Below are positions 42,872 through 51,553 of a DNA stretch of 64,000 nucleotides, piece after piece (positions within the stretch are counted from its first letter, which is position 1; each line of letters starts with the position of its first letter). The DNA is from Rugosimonospora acidiphila (GTDB taxonomy: Bacteria > Actinomycetota > Actinomycetes > Mycobacteriales > Micromonosporaceae), in NCBI RefSeq assembly GCF_039543385.1, contig NZ_BAABJQ010000002.1, positions 518,382 to 582,381 on the forward strand. The letters are read 5' to 3'. The position numbers were made by a program, and so were the translations under genes. The notes below the pieces were generated by a model. That model saw only the letters and a list, made by a program, of their open reading frames with translations. It was not told the DNA's origin and ran no database searches.

Positions 42872-43384
42872 ATGACGATGTCGCGGCGGTTGGGCGTCGC
42901 CGGGGTGGTCCTGGCGGCGATGGTGGCGATGGTGTTCGGGTTGGGTGCGGGGCCAGCGGGGGCGAGCGGGACGGGGCTCATGCCCGCGGCGGCGCCGACC
43001 ACGCCGGCACCGACGGTGAGCCTGTGCCGCGACTGCATGACGGTGAACGACGCGATCTGCTGGGAAGTGCCACCGTACCGCTGCACGGTCCCGGTGTTCA
43101 TCGGCTGGATCGCCGAGGACGACGTGGTGGTGCACTACACGACCGTCGACCGTAGCGCCGTGGCGGGAGTCGACTACACGCCGGTCAAGGACGCTCTGGT
43201 GACGGTGCCGAAGGGCAGCCAGGTGGGTAGCGGCGTCATCGAGCTGACTGTCGGCAAGCCGCTGGACCGGGACCGGACGTTGCTGGTCGAGCTGTCCAGG
43301 CCGTCGCAGGGCAGACTGCTGCGCACCGCGGCCACCGTCACCATCGCGGCCGGTCAGCCGGGCAAGACGCCTGCGCGGAAGTAG
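42872..43384 (+). CDS. Secreted Calx-beta-domain-like protein
   Basis: 170 aa. Signal peptide 1-32 (RRLGVAGVVLAAMVAMVFGL). A Cys-rich segment (LCRDCMTVNDAICWEV, YRCTVP) is followed by one Calx-beta-like module: VVHYTTVDRSAVAGVDYTPV, then GSGVIELTVGKPLDRDRTLL and VELSRPSQG, with the characteristic A-G-x-D-Y-T turn. GGAG 8 nt before ATG 42872. Divergent from the SDP-like operon and downstream of a SARP-type operator. Its 3' end overlaps the convergent SARP gene by 47 bp. Role unknown; an immunity or accessory surface protein is one possibility. Confidence 0.72.
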   Translation: MTMSRRLGVAGVVLAAMVAMVFGLGAGPAGASGTGLMPAAAPTTPAPTVSLCRDCMTVNDAICWEVPPYRCTVPVFIGWIAEDDVVVHYTTVDRSAVAGVDYTPVKDALVTVPKGSQVGSGVIELTVGKPLDRDRTLLVELSRPSQGRLLRTAATVTIAAGQPGKTPARK

Positions 43385-46300
43385 CGGGGTGCTGGCGCAA
43401 GGCCAACGCGTCCGCCTCGGCGGACGCGTTGGCCTTGCGGTACAGGTCGACCGCCTGCTCCCGGTGCGAGCGCGCCTCGTGCGGGTTGCCGGCCCGCTCC
43501 TGCAGGTCGCCCAGGTCGCGGTGCACGTTGGCGGTCTCGTACGCGTCCGGGGTGCGGATGCGCAGCGCGAGGGCGAGTTTGAGGTAGCTGCGGGCCGCGG
43601 TGAGGTCGCCGCCGTCGAGGTACGCGCGGCCGATGGTGTCCAGGATGAGCGCCTCCAGGTGCTGGTCGGCGATCTCCTGGCTGAGCTGCAGGGCGCGGCG
43701 CAGGTGGGTGAGGGCGGCCCGCTGGTCGCCGCGGGCCAGGTGGCACCGACCCAGGTTGTTCAACGTCTCGGCCGCGTAGTGCCGGTCCCCGGTCTGCTCA
43801 CGGATCGCCAGGGCCTCGCCGAGCCGGGTCAGCGCCGGGTCCAGGTCGCCGCTTCGCAGGTGCGCCTGGCCCAGCCCGCTGAGCGTGGCCGCCTCCAGCC
43901 GGGCGTTGCGGATCTCGCGGGTGGCCGCCAGGGCCCGGTCGAGGTACTCCAGGCTCAGGTCGGGGCGGCCCATCCGCACGTACGCATCGCCGAGGTTGTT
44001 CAGCGCCAGCGCGACACCCAGCGACCGGTCTTGCACGGCGTGGCGGGTCAGCGCCTCGTGGTAGGCCTCGATCGCCTCGTCGAAGCGGCGCATGCCCGCG
44101 TAGGCCACCGCGATGTTGTTGTACACGTGCGCCTCGCCGCGCTGGTCGCCGTGCTTGCGCATCAGCTCCAGCGCCTGGTGCAGTTCGTCGAGGGCCTCGT
44201 CGAAGCGCCGGGTCATGATGTACGCCACGCCGAGCCCGCTGCGCATCAGCCCCTCGTCGCCCTGGCCGTGGGCGGCGCGTACCCCCCAACGGCAGATTTC
44301 CACCCGCTGTGTCCAGTGCCCGCGCGAGTCGAAGAAGCCGGTCAGCAGGTAAGTCAGCTGCCACGCGGTGGTCAGGTGGCCGTGCTGGGCGGCGTAGCGC
44401 ACGACCGGCAGCAGGTTGGCGCGTTCGCTGTCGAGGAAGGCGAGCGCCTGCTGGACGTCGGCGGTGAACGGCAGCCGCTGCGGCAGGTACCGAGGCGCGG
44501 CGACCACCCGGTCGCGACCCTGATCAATGATCCGGTTCGCCGCGTCGGCCACGCCCAGGTACCAGTCCAGCCCCCGCGCCACCGTCTCGTCACGGGCCGC
44601 GTGCGGCTCCTCCCGCTGCGCGCACTCGGCGGCGTAGACCCCGATCAGGTCGTGGAACCGGTACCTCCCGCTGGTCACCTCGACCAGCAGGTGCGCGGCC
44701 GCCAGCTCGTCCAGCGCGCGTGCGGCCTCGGCCTGCGTCAACGCGGTCGCGGCCGCGGCGAGGTGGGTGGTGAAGGTCGGCCCGGGGTGCAGCCCGAGCA
44801 GCCGGAAGACCCGGGCGGCCGGCGGGCTCAGCACCCGGTAGGCGCTGGCGAACACGGCCCGCACGCCCGAGTCGGCGTCGATGGCCAGCCCGTCGAGCAC
44901 GTTGTCGCCGGCCAGTTCCTCGGTCAGGTCGCCGATCGGGCGCAGCGGGCGGGCGGCCAGCTTGGCCGCCGCGATGCGCAGCGCCAGGGGCATCCGGCCG
45001 CACAGCTCGACCAGGTCGGCGGCGCGCGTGGATTCGCCGTCGACCCGTGCGACGCCCAGCAGCCGGCGCAGCAGCGTGACCGATTCGTGGTGCTCCAGTG
45101 CCTGGACAACGACCACGTCCACGCTGTGGTGGGTGGCCAGCGCGGCGAGCCGGCTGCGGGCAGTGACCAGCAGCAGCGCCCCCGGGCCGGCCGGCACCAG
45201 CGGCAACACCTGCGCGGCGCTACCGGCGTTGTCCGCCACGATCAGCACCCGCCGCCCGTGCAGCAGCGAACGGTACAGCCCGGACGGCTGCGCCGGGATC
45301 CGGGACGCCGGCACGCCGAGACTGGTCAACACGTGCGCCATGGCCTCGGCTACGGTCATCGCCGCCGGACCGTCGCCGCGCAGATCCAGGAAGATCTGGC
45401 CGTGCGGGAACCGGTCGGCGGCGGCGTGTGCCCACTGCACCGACAGCGCCGTCTTGCCGATGCCGCCGGGTCCGCAGACCACCACGACGCCCGGCCGCTC
45501 ACCGCCGTCCAGCACCCGGTCAAGCTCGGCCAGCGCGGTGCTCCGCCCGACGAAGTGTCCGGCCGGGGCGGGCAGCTGCGCCGGTACCGGCACGGGCGTG
45601 CTGAGCGCCGGACGCTGCTGCGACGCCTCCAGGTTTCGCGCCCCTGGGTTGTGCTGCGCCTGGGTCAGGTGCGGGTGCGGCGGTGCCGGCGGTTGCAGGG
45701 ACGGGTCGCGGCGCAGCATCTGAACGTGCAGCCGCTGGATGTCCGGCCCGGGGTCGGCACCCAGTTCCTCGGCGAGGCGCGCTCGCAGCCGCCGGTACGC
45801 CTCCAGCGCGTCGGCGTGCCGCCCGCACCGGTACAGGGCGAGCATGAGCAGGCCGACCAGCCGCTCGCGCATCGGGTAGCTGACCAGCAGCCGCTCCAGC
45901 TCGCCGACCGCGGCCACGTGCCGGCCCAGCCGCAGTTCCGCCTCCCACAGCTCGGCGTGCGCGCTCAGCCGCTGCTCGTGCAGCCGGTCGACCTCGGCCG
46001 CGGCCCAGCCCAGCGGTTGCACGTCGGCGAACGCGTCGCCGCGCCACAAGGCCAGGTGGGCGCGCAGGGTGGCCGCGGCGCGGTCCGGGGCGTCCTCGGC
46101 GAGGTCTCGCTGGGCGCTGCGCAGCCCCTGCTCGAAGCGCCGGGCGTCGACCGCGGCCGGCTCCACCGCGAGCAGGTAACCGGGGTCCCTGGTGACCAGC
46201 ACGCCGGGCGGTGCGCAGTCCTCCAGCGCCTGGCGCACCCGGGCGATGTGGCTGTGCAGCGTCTTGACGGCGGTACGCGGCGGCTGTTCGCCCCACAGCG

Positions 46301-46517
46301 CGTCGATCAGCCGCGAGCGCGGCACCAGCATCGGCGCGTGCATGGCCAGCAGGCCGAGCAGGGCACGCTGTCGAGTACCGGACAGGACCGCGGGGCCGGC
46401 CGGGCCGACCACCTCGATCGGGCCGAGCACCAGGACCTCGACCGGGCCGGGCGGCGGCGCTGCGAGCTGCCCGCGTGTGGCCGCGGCGGGCGTGGGCATG
46501 GTCCGGCTGTGCCGCAC
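43338..46517 (-). CDS. AfsR-like regulator: SARP DNA-binding, NB-ARC ATPase and TPR domains
   Basis: About 1059 aa. N-terminal OmpR-type winged helix (about 25-115: VLVLGPIEVVGPAGPAVLSG, then LIDALWGEQPPRTAVKTLHS), bacterial transcriptional activation domain (about 120-270: RFEQGLRSAQRDLAEDAPDR, RLRARLAEELGADPGPDIQR), NB-ARC (about 320-600) with P-loop CGPGGIGKTAL (about 348-358) and ADNAG walker-B-like strand, then about seven TPRs (about 780-1030; for example HVYNNIAVAYAGMRRFDEAI). Start uncertain: the GTG at 46517 has GGGGAG 6 nt upstream; ATG 46499 is the next choice. SARPs activate specialised-metabolite genes. It converges on the Calx-beta gene and diverges from the MocR gene. Confidence 0.92.
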   Translation of the reverse strand: MRHSRTMPTPAAATRGQLAAPPPGPVEVLVLGPIEVVGPAGPAVLSGTRQRALLGLLAMHAPMLVPRSRLIDALWGEQPPRTAVKTLHSHIARVRQALEDCAPPGVLVTRDPGYLLAVEPAAVDARRFEQGLRSAQRDLAEDAPDRAAATLRAHLALWRGDAFADVQPLGWAAAEVDRLHEQRLSAHAELWEAELRLGRHVAAVGELERLLVSYPMRERLVGLLMLALYRCGRHADALEAYRRLRARLAEELGADPGPDIQRLHVQMLRRDPSLQPPAPPHPHLTQAQHNPGARNLEASQQRPALSTPVPVPAQLPAPAGHFVGRSTALAELDRVLDGGERPGVVVVCGPGGIGKTALSVQWAHAAADRFPHGQIFLDLRGDGPAAMTVAEAMAHVLTSLGVPASRIPAQPSGLYRSLLHGRRVLIVADNAGSAAQVLPLVPAGPGALLLVTARSRLAALATHHSVDVVVVQALEHHESVTLLRRLLGVARVDGESTRAADLVELCGRMPLALRIAAAKLAARPLRPIGDLTEELAGDNVLDGLAIDADSGVRAVFASAYRVLSPPAARVFRLLGLHPGPTFTTHLAAAATALTQAEAARALDELAAAHLLVEVTSGRYRFHDLIGVYAAECAQREEPHAARDETVARGLDWYLGVADAANRIIDQGRDRVVAAPRYLPQRLPFTADVQQALAFLDSERANLLPVVRYAAQHGHLTTAWQLTYLLTGFFDSRGHWTQRVEICRWGVRAAHGQGDEGLMRSGLGVAYIMTRRFDEALDELHQALELMRKHGDQRGEAHVYNNIAVAYAGMRRFDEAIEAYHEALTRHAVQDRSLGVALALNNLGDAYVRMGRPDLSLEYLDRALAATREIRNARLEAATLSGLGQAHLRSGDLDPALTRLGEALAIREQTGDRHYAAETLNNLGRCHLARGDQRAALTHLRRALQLSQEIADQHLEALILDTIGRAYLDGGDLTAARSYLKLALALRIRTPDAYETANVHRDLGDLQERAGNPHEARSHREQAVDLYRKANASAEADALALRQHPATSAQASCPADRPRW
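43396..43439 (+). terminator. 21-bp perfect hairpin inside the SARP 3' coding end
   Basis: Arms 43396-43416 and 43419-43439 (core AAGGCCAACGCGTCCGCC) are perfectly complementary with a 2-nt centre. It begins 11 bp after the stop of the rightward Calx-beta gene and would terminate it, yet it also encodes the residues RKANASAEADALALR of the leftward SARP. Confidence 0.75.
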
Positions 46518-46573
46518 CACCAACTCCCCTCGATCGGACTGCGAGCACAGTATCCACACGGTCGACATGAAGT

Positions 46574-46591
46574 CCGCAACTAGTCGGCAAC
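46574..46591. promoter_or_regulatory. Second SARP-type heptamer pair
   Basis: CCGCAAC-TAGT-CGGCAAC between the divergent SARP and MocR genes. Same heptamer-plus-4 geometry and CAAC core as the site at 42807; no clear -10 at the expected distance on the + strand. Confidence 0.45.
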
Positions 46592-46624
46592 CCGGCGACA
46601 GCCGCCGCCCCGTACACCTGGGCC

Positions 46625-48070
46625 ATGCGCTACCGACAGCCTCTGATGTTCCCCGTGTCCCTCGACCGGCAGCTGACCCGGCCGCTGTGGCAGCAGCTCG
46701 CCGAGCAGGTCTGCTCGGCGGTGGACGCGGGCGTGCTCGCGGCGGGTACCCGGATGCCCTCGACCCGTACCCTCGCCGCACTGCTCGGCGTCTCCCGGGG
46801 AGTTCCGATGGAGGCGTACGAGCTGCTGTTCCAGTCCGGGTACGCGGCCAGCCGTCCGGGCTCGGGCACGTACGTGACGGTACCGGCGCGGCTACCCGGC
46901 GACGCCGGCGCGCGCTGCGACGCCGTTGGTGCGCGGTCCGGCGCATCCGGTGCGCCCTGCGCGGTCCTTGGGGCGAGGCACGGGGGCGGCCGGGCCGGCG
47001 GGGACGGGGGCGTCGACCTGCTGCCCGGCCAGGTCGGCGGCGCATCGCTGCCGATGGCCGCTTGGCGCGCCGCCTGGCGGTGGGCCAGCTTCCGGCCGCC
47101 GCCCACCGGCGCGCCGCCGCCGCTCGGCCTGCCCGAACTGCGCCAGGCCGTGGCCGGATTCGTGCGACGCACCCACGGAGTCTCGTTGGCCGGCCGGGAG
47201 GTGGTGGCCACCACCGGTACCGCGGCCGGGTTGCGCGCCGTGCTCGCCGTGCTCGGCCTGTCCGGCGGGGACGTGGCCGTCGAGGAGCCGATCGCGCCGC
47301 CCCTGTGGCGGGCCGCCGAGGGGGGCGGCTCGCGCCCGGTCGCGGTACCGGTCCACGGAGAGGGGGCCCGGGTCGAGCGGGTACCGGACCGGTGCCGCGC
47401 ACTGGTGCTGTGCCCCGACTCCGGGGTACCGTCCGGCGCCGTGCTGTCCGCCGAACGCCGGCGCGTGGCGGCGTCCCGGCCCGGCACGTGGATCGTCGAG
47501 GTGGCCTGCGACGGTCTGCTGCCCCCCGCGGCGCAGCGGCTGCCCCGGCTGCTGTCGTTGGCCGCGCCCGAGACCTCCGTCCTGGTCGGCGGCTTCGGCG
47601 AGGCACTTTCGCCGGCGCTGGGCATCGGCTTCGTGGTGGTACCCCGGTGGCTGACCGGTGCGCTGGGCCGGCACCTGGCGGAGCGCTCCGGGCAGCCGCC
47701 GCACGTATCGCAGCTGGCCATGGCGCGGCTGCTGCACGACGGTACCGTGGACCGAGCGATGCACCGGCGCGGACGCGACCACCAGGACGGCGGGCATCTG
47801 GTCCGCTCGGCGCTGGGTCGCGTCGGGTACCGGGTCGCCGGGGCGCACGGGGTGGCGCTGCTGCCGCTGCCCGGCCGCCACGCGGAACTGGTCGCGGCGC
47901 GGCTGCGGGCGCGTGGGGTACGGGTCGGAACCCTGGCGCCGTACCACTTCTCCCCCGCCCCGATACCCCCGGCGCTGGTCGTCGGGCACGGCCACCTCAC
48001 CGGGGCCGCCCTGGAGCAGGCCGTGGCCCGGCTGGTCGCGGCGCTGCCCGGCGCGCTATCCACCGACTGA
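46625..48070 (+). CDS. MocR/PdxR-type regulator with degenerate aminotransferase domain
   Basis: 481 aa. GntR-type winged helix at 12-88: PLWQQLAEQVCSAVDAGVLA, then MPSTRTLAALLGVSRGVPME and SGYAASRPGSGTYVTV. A fold-I aminotransferase-like domain follows (about 125-475). In active members the PLP lysine sits in G-T-F-S-K-x-L-S/A-P; here the motif is GGFGEALSPALG with Glu326 in place of Lys. The usual D-D-Y-D is replaced by EVACDG. It can probably no longer bind PLP covalently. ATG 46625. Divergent from the SARP gene; the DCC gene follows after 22 bp. Confidence 0.85.
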   Translation: MRYRQPLMFPVSLDRQLTRPLWQQLAEQVCSAVDAGVLAAGTRMPSTRTLAALLGVSRGVPMEAYELLFQSGYAASRPGSGTYVTVPARLPGDAGARCDAVGARSGASGAPCAVLGARHGGGRAGGDGGVDLLPGQVGGASLPMAAWRAAWRWASFRPPPTGAPPPLGLPELRQAVAGFVRRTHGVSLAGREVVATTGTAAGLRAVLAVLGLSGGDVAVEEPIAPPLWRAAEGGGSRPVAVPVHGEGARVERVPDRCRALVLCPDSGVPSGAVLSAERRRVAASRPGTWIVEVACDGLLPPAAQRLPRLLSLAAPETSVLVGGFGEALSPALGIGFVVVPRWLTGALGRHLAERSGQPPHVSQLAMARLLHDGTVDRAMHRRGRDHQDGGHLVRSALGRVGYRVAGAHGVALLPLPGRHAELVAARLRARGVRVGTLAPYHFSPAPIPPALVVGHGHLTGAALEQAVARLVAALPGALSTD

Positions 48071-48092
48071 CGATTCTTGGAGGGACACGTCC

Positions 48093-48488
48093 ATGCCCGA
48101 GCGCACATCGCCGATCCTCGTCTACGACGGGGACTGCGGCTTCTGTACCAGCAGCGTGCAGTGGCTACGCGGAGCCCTGCCCACCTTCCCGGCGGCGCGA
48201 GCGTGGCAGATGCTCGATCTGGCCGCCCTCGGGCTGACCCGGGCCGAGGCGGACGCGGCGGTGCAGTGGGTGGCCGCCGACGGTACCCGGCTGGCCGGTG
48301 CCCGCGCGTTCGCCGCGCTGCTGCGCGACCAGCCCGTCGCGGCGCTGCGGCTGCTGGGCCGGCTGTGCGACGCCCGGCCGGTGCGCCCGGTGGCCGCCGC
48401 GGTGTACCGGATCATCGCCGCGAACCGGCACCGGCTGCCCGGCGGTACCCCGGCCTGCGCCGTGCGCCCTCCCGCACCCGACGCCTGA
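48093..48488 (+). CDS. DCC-family (DUF393) thiol-disulfide oxidoreductase-like protein
   Basis: 131 aa. Thioredoxin-like protein with the family signature VYDGDCGFCTSSVQWLR at residues 10-26 (Asp-x-Asp-Cys-x-x-Cys), and VYRIIAANRHRLPGG near the C-terminus. GGAGGG lies 8 nt before the ATG. It follows the MocR gene and is probably co-transcribed. DCC proteins often occur beside HTTM/SdpB-like membrane proteins, so a link to the sdpB-like gene is plausible. Confidence 0.88.
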   Translation: MPERTSPILVYDGDCGFCTSSVQWLRGALPTFPAARAWQMLDLAALGLTRAEADAAVQWVAADGTRLAGARAFAALLRDQPVAALRLLGRLCDARPVRPVAAAVYRIIAANRHRLPGGTPACAVRPPAPDA

Positions 48489-48753
48489 CCTCCCGACGCC
48501 CGACACGCCCGACGGGCACGGCATCCGCCAGGTAGATCTGGACGATTCGCAGCCCGACCGTCCGGACCTACGTGGCGAGCCGCACGGCGCCCGTCGACGT
48601 TGGCCAGGTAGAGCTGGACGCGGCATCACATCCTTGTAGGTTCTCGAGTCGGTCGACGGCGGCCGCGGACGGCGCGGTGCCGGCCGGCCGGCCGGAAACC
48701 GTTACCGCCGCTGCTCAGACGCCGAGGACGCCCAACTGCGATGGCTGGGCGTC

Positions 48754-49707
48754 CTATGCCGTCCGGAGGCCCAGGTCGCCGACCGGCGCAACCAACCGGT
48801 GGCGTGCGAGGTCAACCCATAGCTCGTCCGGTACCGGGTGGTGGAACAAACGCAGATTGTCGCGGACCTGTGCGGCGCTGTCGGCACCGACCAGGACCGT
48901 GGCGATCGCGGGGTGACCGAGCGGAAACCGCATCGCCGCGGCGGCCAGGGGCACGCCGTGTTGTTCGCACAGAGCCTGGATGGCGCGGGAGCGCGCCAGC
49001 AGCTCCGGTGCGGCCGGCCGGTAGTCGTAGGGTGCGCCGGGTACCGGATCGGCGAGGATCCCGGAGTTGAAGACACCGGCGGCGATCACTGGTACCCGCC
49101 GACTCTGGCATAGCGGCAGGAGCTCCTTGAGCCCGGTCTGATCCAGCAGGGTGTAGCGGCCGGCGAGCAGGACGCAATCGACGTCGGTCTCCCGCACGAA
49201 CCGGGCCAGCGGGTGCGGATGGTTCATCGCCACTCCGATCGCCCGGACGACTCCGGCGGCGCGCAGGTCCCGCATGGCCGGTAGGGCCTCGGCAATCGCG
49301 AGCGCGTGCGCGTCGTCCGGGTCGTGCAGGTGCAGCAGGTCGATGTGGTCGACGCCGAGCCGCCCGAGGCTGTCCTCGACGCCGCGGCGTATTCCGGCGC
49401 GGGTGAAGTCGGCGACCGGCCCGTCGGCGGTGGCGAGGTGGCCGGCCTTGGTGGCGATGATGCTGCCGGGGGGCAGTGGTTGTTCGCGGAGTACGGCGGC
49501 GAGGCGGCGTTCGGACCGTCCGTTGCCGTACCTCGGCGCGGTGTCCAACAGCGTGACGCCGCGGGCGAGGGCCTCCCGGACAACACCGCGCGCCTGAGCC
49601 TCAGCCGCCTCGGGCAGCTTGCCCGCCGGCGCCAGGCCGATACCGAAACGCGGAAGGGGGATGTTGGCGCGGTCGCGGTCAACGGCCAGCTGTTCGAGAG
49701 GGCTCAT
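48754..49707 (-). CDS. Aldo/keto reductase, fucose/threo-aldose dehydrogenase type
   Basis: 317 aa, cytosolic NAD(P)-dependent TIM barrel. Catalytic residues are visible: Asp and Tyr in GVTLLDTAPRYGNGRSERRL, Lys in SIIATKAGHLATADG, His in DHIDLLHLHDPDDAHALA. GVFNSGILADPVPGAPYDYR and the C-terminal cofactor region are typical for the group oxidising L-fucose, D-threo-aldose or galactose-type sugars to lactones. ATG 49707 overlaps the stop of the upstream permease gene (ATGA). Last gene of the leftward sugar operon, so it probably opens catabolism of the imported sugar. Confidence 0.85.
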   Translation of the reverse strand: MSPLEQLAVDRDRANIPLPRFGIGLAPAGKLPEAAEAQARGVVREALARGVTLLDTAPRYGNGRSERRLAAVLREQPLPPGSIIATKAGHLATADGPVADFTRAGIRRGVEDSLGRLGVDHIDLLHLHDPDDAHALAIAEALPAMRDLRAAGVVRAIGVAMNHPHPLARFVRETDVDCVLLAGRYTLLDQTGLKELLPLCQSRRVPVIAAGVFNSGILADPVPGAPYDYRPAAPELLARSRAIQALCEQHGVPLAAAAMRFPLGHPAIATVLVGADSAAQVRDNLRLFHHPVPDELWVDLARHRLVAPVGDLGLRTA

Positions 49708-50555
49708 GCCTTGACGCTGCCTTCGGTGAGGCCGGCGATGAACTGGCGCTGCGCGAGCAAGAAGATCGCGATGACCGGCAGGATGGACAGCGTGGTCGCC
49801 GCGGCCTGGATGTTGTACATCGGGCCGGTGTACTGGTCGCTGTACTGGGACAGTCCGAGCGGCACGGTGAAGTGCTGCCGCGACCGGAGGAAGACCAGCG
49901 GTTGCAGGTACTGGTTCCAGCTGGACAGCGCGGTCAGCACGACGACGGCGGCCAGCGACGGGCGCACCATCGGCAGCGCGATCCTGATCAGGATGCGGGG
50001 CCAACTCGCCCCGTCCACCCGGGCGGCCTCGATGACCTCCTGCGGCAGCGTGAGGAACGCCTGGCGCATCACGAAGGTCCCGACGACCCCGACCGTGCCG
50101 CAGATGGGGAACAGGATGAGCGGGATGTGGGTGTCGGTCCAATGCAGTGCGATGACGTCGCGGTAGAGCGGGATGATGGTCGTCTCGGCCGGGATGAACA
50201 GCGAACTGAGCACGAGGATCAGGATGGCCCCGCGTCCAGGGAAGTTGATGCGGGCCAGCGCGAACCCGGCCAGGCTGGACACGACCAGGGTGCCCAGGCA
50301 GACCAGGGCCATGATGTAGGCACTGTTGAGCAGCTGGTTGGCGAACGGTTGGAAGGAGAACACGACGGCGTAGTTGGCCCACCGCACGGGGTTGGGGATC
50401 CACTGCCGTCCGAGCGCCGCGGCGGCCGTGCGCAGCGACATGCTGAGCAACCAGGCCAGCGGGCCGAGGAACACCACGGCGCACGCGACCAGGGCGACGT
50501 AGCGGGCCGCGGTGGCGGCGGCGGATCGGCGCTCGACGGCGCTACTTGCTTTCAT
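49704..50555 (-). CDS. ABC sugar transporter permease (MalG-type)
   Basis: 283 aa, six transmembrane helices. The EAA loop is EVIEAARVDGASWPRILIRI, which contacts the ATPase. GSVKA tail. ATG 50555 lies 14 bp inside the end of the other permease gene; a GGAGG box is 13 nt upstream. Forms a heterodimer with the 50542-51546 product. No ATPase gene is present; in actinomycetes a shared MsiK-like ATPase usually serves such importers. Confidence 0.92.
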   Translation of the reverse strand: MKASSAVERRSAAATAARYVALVACAVVFLGPLAWLLSMSLRTAAAALGRQWIPNPVRWANYAVVFSFQPFANQLLNSAYIMALVCLGTLVVSSLAGFALARINFPGRGAILILVLSSLFIPAETTIIPLYRDVIALHWTDTHIPLILFPICGTVGVVGTFVMRQAFLTLPQEVIEAARVDGASWPRILIRIALPMVRPSLAAVVVLTALSSWNQYLQPLVFLRSRQHFTVPLGLSQYSDQYTGPMYNIQAAATTLSILPVIAIFLLAQRQFIAGLTEGSVKA

Positions 50556-51546
50556 AGAACACCAGTCGCCTCCGGCTGAGCCAGACAATCGCGGTCAGCA
50601 GCATGATGAGCAGGAACAGGATGGTGGCCAGGGCGCTGGCGTAGCCCTGGTCGGAGTACTGGAACGCCTGCTGGTAGACGTAGTAGGACAGCACGGTGGT
50701 CGAGCGTCCGGGCCCGCCGCCGGTCAACAAGAGGATCTGCTCGAAGACCTGGAACGAGCCGACCAGCAGCAGCACACCGACCATGAACACCTGCGGCGAA
50801 ATACTGGGCAGGGTGACGTGCCAGAAGATGCGCCGCCGGCTGGCTCCCTCGACGTACGCGGCCTCCTTGAGATCGGTCGGCACGGCCTGCAGCGCGGCCA
50901 GCAGGATGACCATGTTGATACCGACGCCCTTGAGCACCTGCAGCACGATGACGCTGGCCAGGGCGAGGCCCTTGGTGTTGAGCCAGTCCGGGCTGCCCAG
51001 GCCGACGGCGCCGGAGATCTGGTCGAGCAGACCCTGCGGCTGCAGCACGAACCGCCACACCAGGGTCCACGCGGCCAGGGTGACCAGCGCCGGGAGGAAG
51101 AAGATCGTCCGGAAGACCTGGATGCCGGGTAGCCGATGGTTGACCAGGACGGCCAGGGCCAGGGCGAGGGACAGACCGAGCACGGTGATGCCCGCGACGT
51201 AGATGCCGGTGGTGCGCAGCACCTCGGGCATGCCCGGGTCGGTGGCGAAGCGCCGGTAGTTGGCGATCCCGACGTAGCGGCTGTCCCCGGTGTAGGGGTT
51301 GATCTGCTGCAGGCTCAACCACATGGTCTGCAGGATCGGGACCAGCCCGAACGCGGCGAAACCGAGAAGCTGCGGGGTCAGCATGGCATACCCGGCGAAC
51401 CAGTCGCGGCGGTGTCCCCGGCGGGCTGTGGCACGGGTGGGCGCTGTCCGGGCGGATGGGTGCGGGCCCCGGCCGGTACCGCTGCCGGGGTGGCGCTCCG
51501 GCGGGCGGGTACCCGCCGGAGCGACACCATGGGGTGAGCTCGTCAT
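50542..51546 (-). CDS. ABC sugar transporter permease (MalF-type)
   Basis: 334 aa. A 45-residue Pro/Arg-rich cytoplasmic N-terminus, then six transmembrane helices. Typical strings: GYAMLTPQLLGFAAFGLVPI, NPYTGDSRYVGIANYRRF, FRTIFFLPALVTLAAWTLVW, and the EAA loop DLKEAAYVEGASRRRIFWHV. ATG 51546, 7 bp after the binding-protein stop. Partner of the MalG-type permease. Confidence 0.92.
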   Translation of the reverse strand: MTSSPHGVAPAGTRPPERHPGSGTGRGPHPSARTAPTRATARRGHRRDWFAGYAMLTPQLLGFAAFGLVPILQTMWLSLQQINPYTGDSRYVGIANYRRFATDPGMPEVLRTTGIYVAGITVLGLSLALALAVLVNHRLPGIQVFRTIFFLPALVTLAAWTLVWRFVLQPQGLLDQISGAVGLGSPDWLNTKGLALASVIVLQVLKGVGINMVILLAALQAVPTDLKEAAYVEGASRRRIFWHVTLPSISPQVFMVGVLLLVGSFQVFEQILLLTGGGPGRSTTVLSYYVYQQAFQYSDQGYASALATILFLLIMLLTAIVWLSRRRLVFYESK

Positions 51547-51553
51547 GGCCCGG

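Noticed and set aside
43389..46583. 1064-codon rightward frame opposite the SARP gene
   Set aside because: It is the antisense of a well-supported regulator with all domain motifs; its Val/Gly/Arg-rich product has no recognisable domain and arises from GC-biased third positions.
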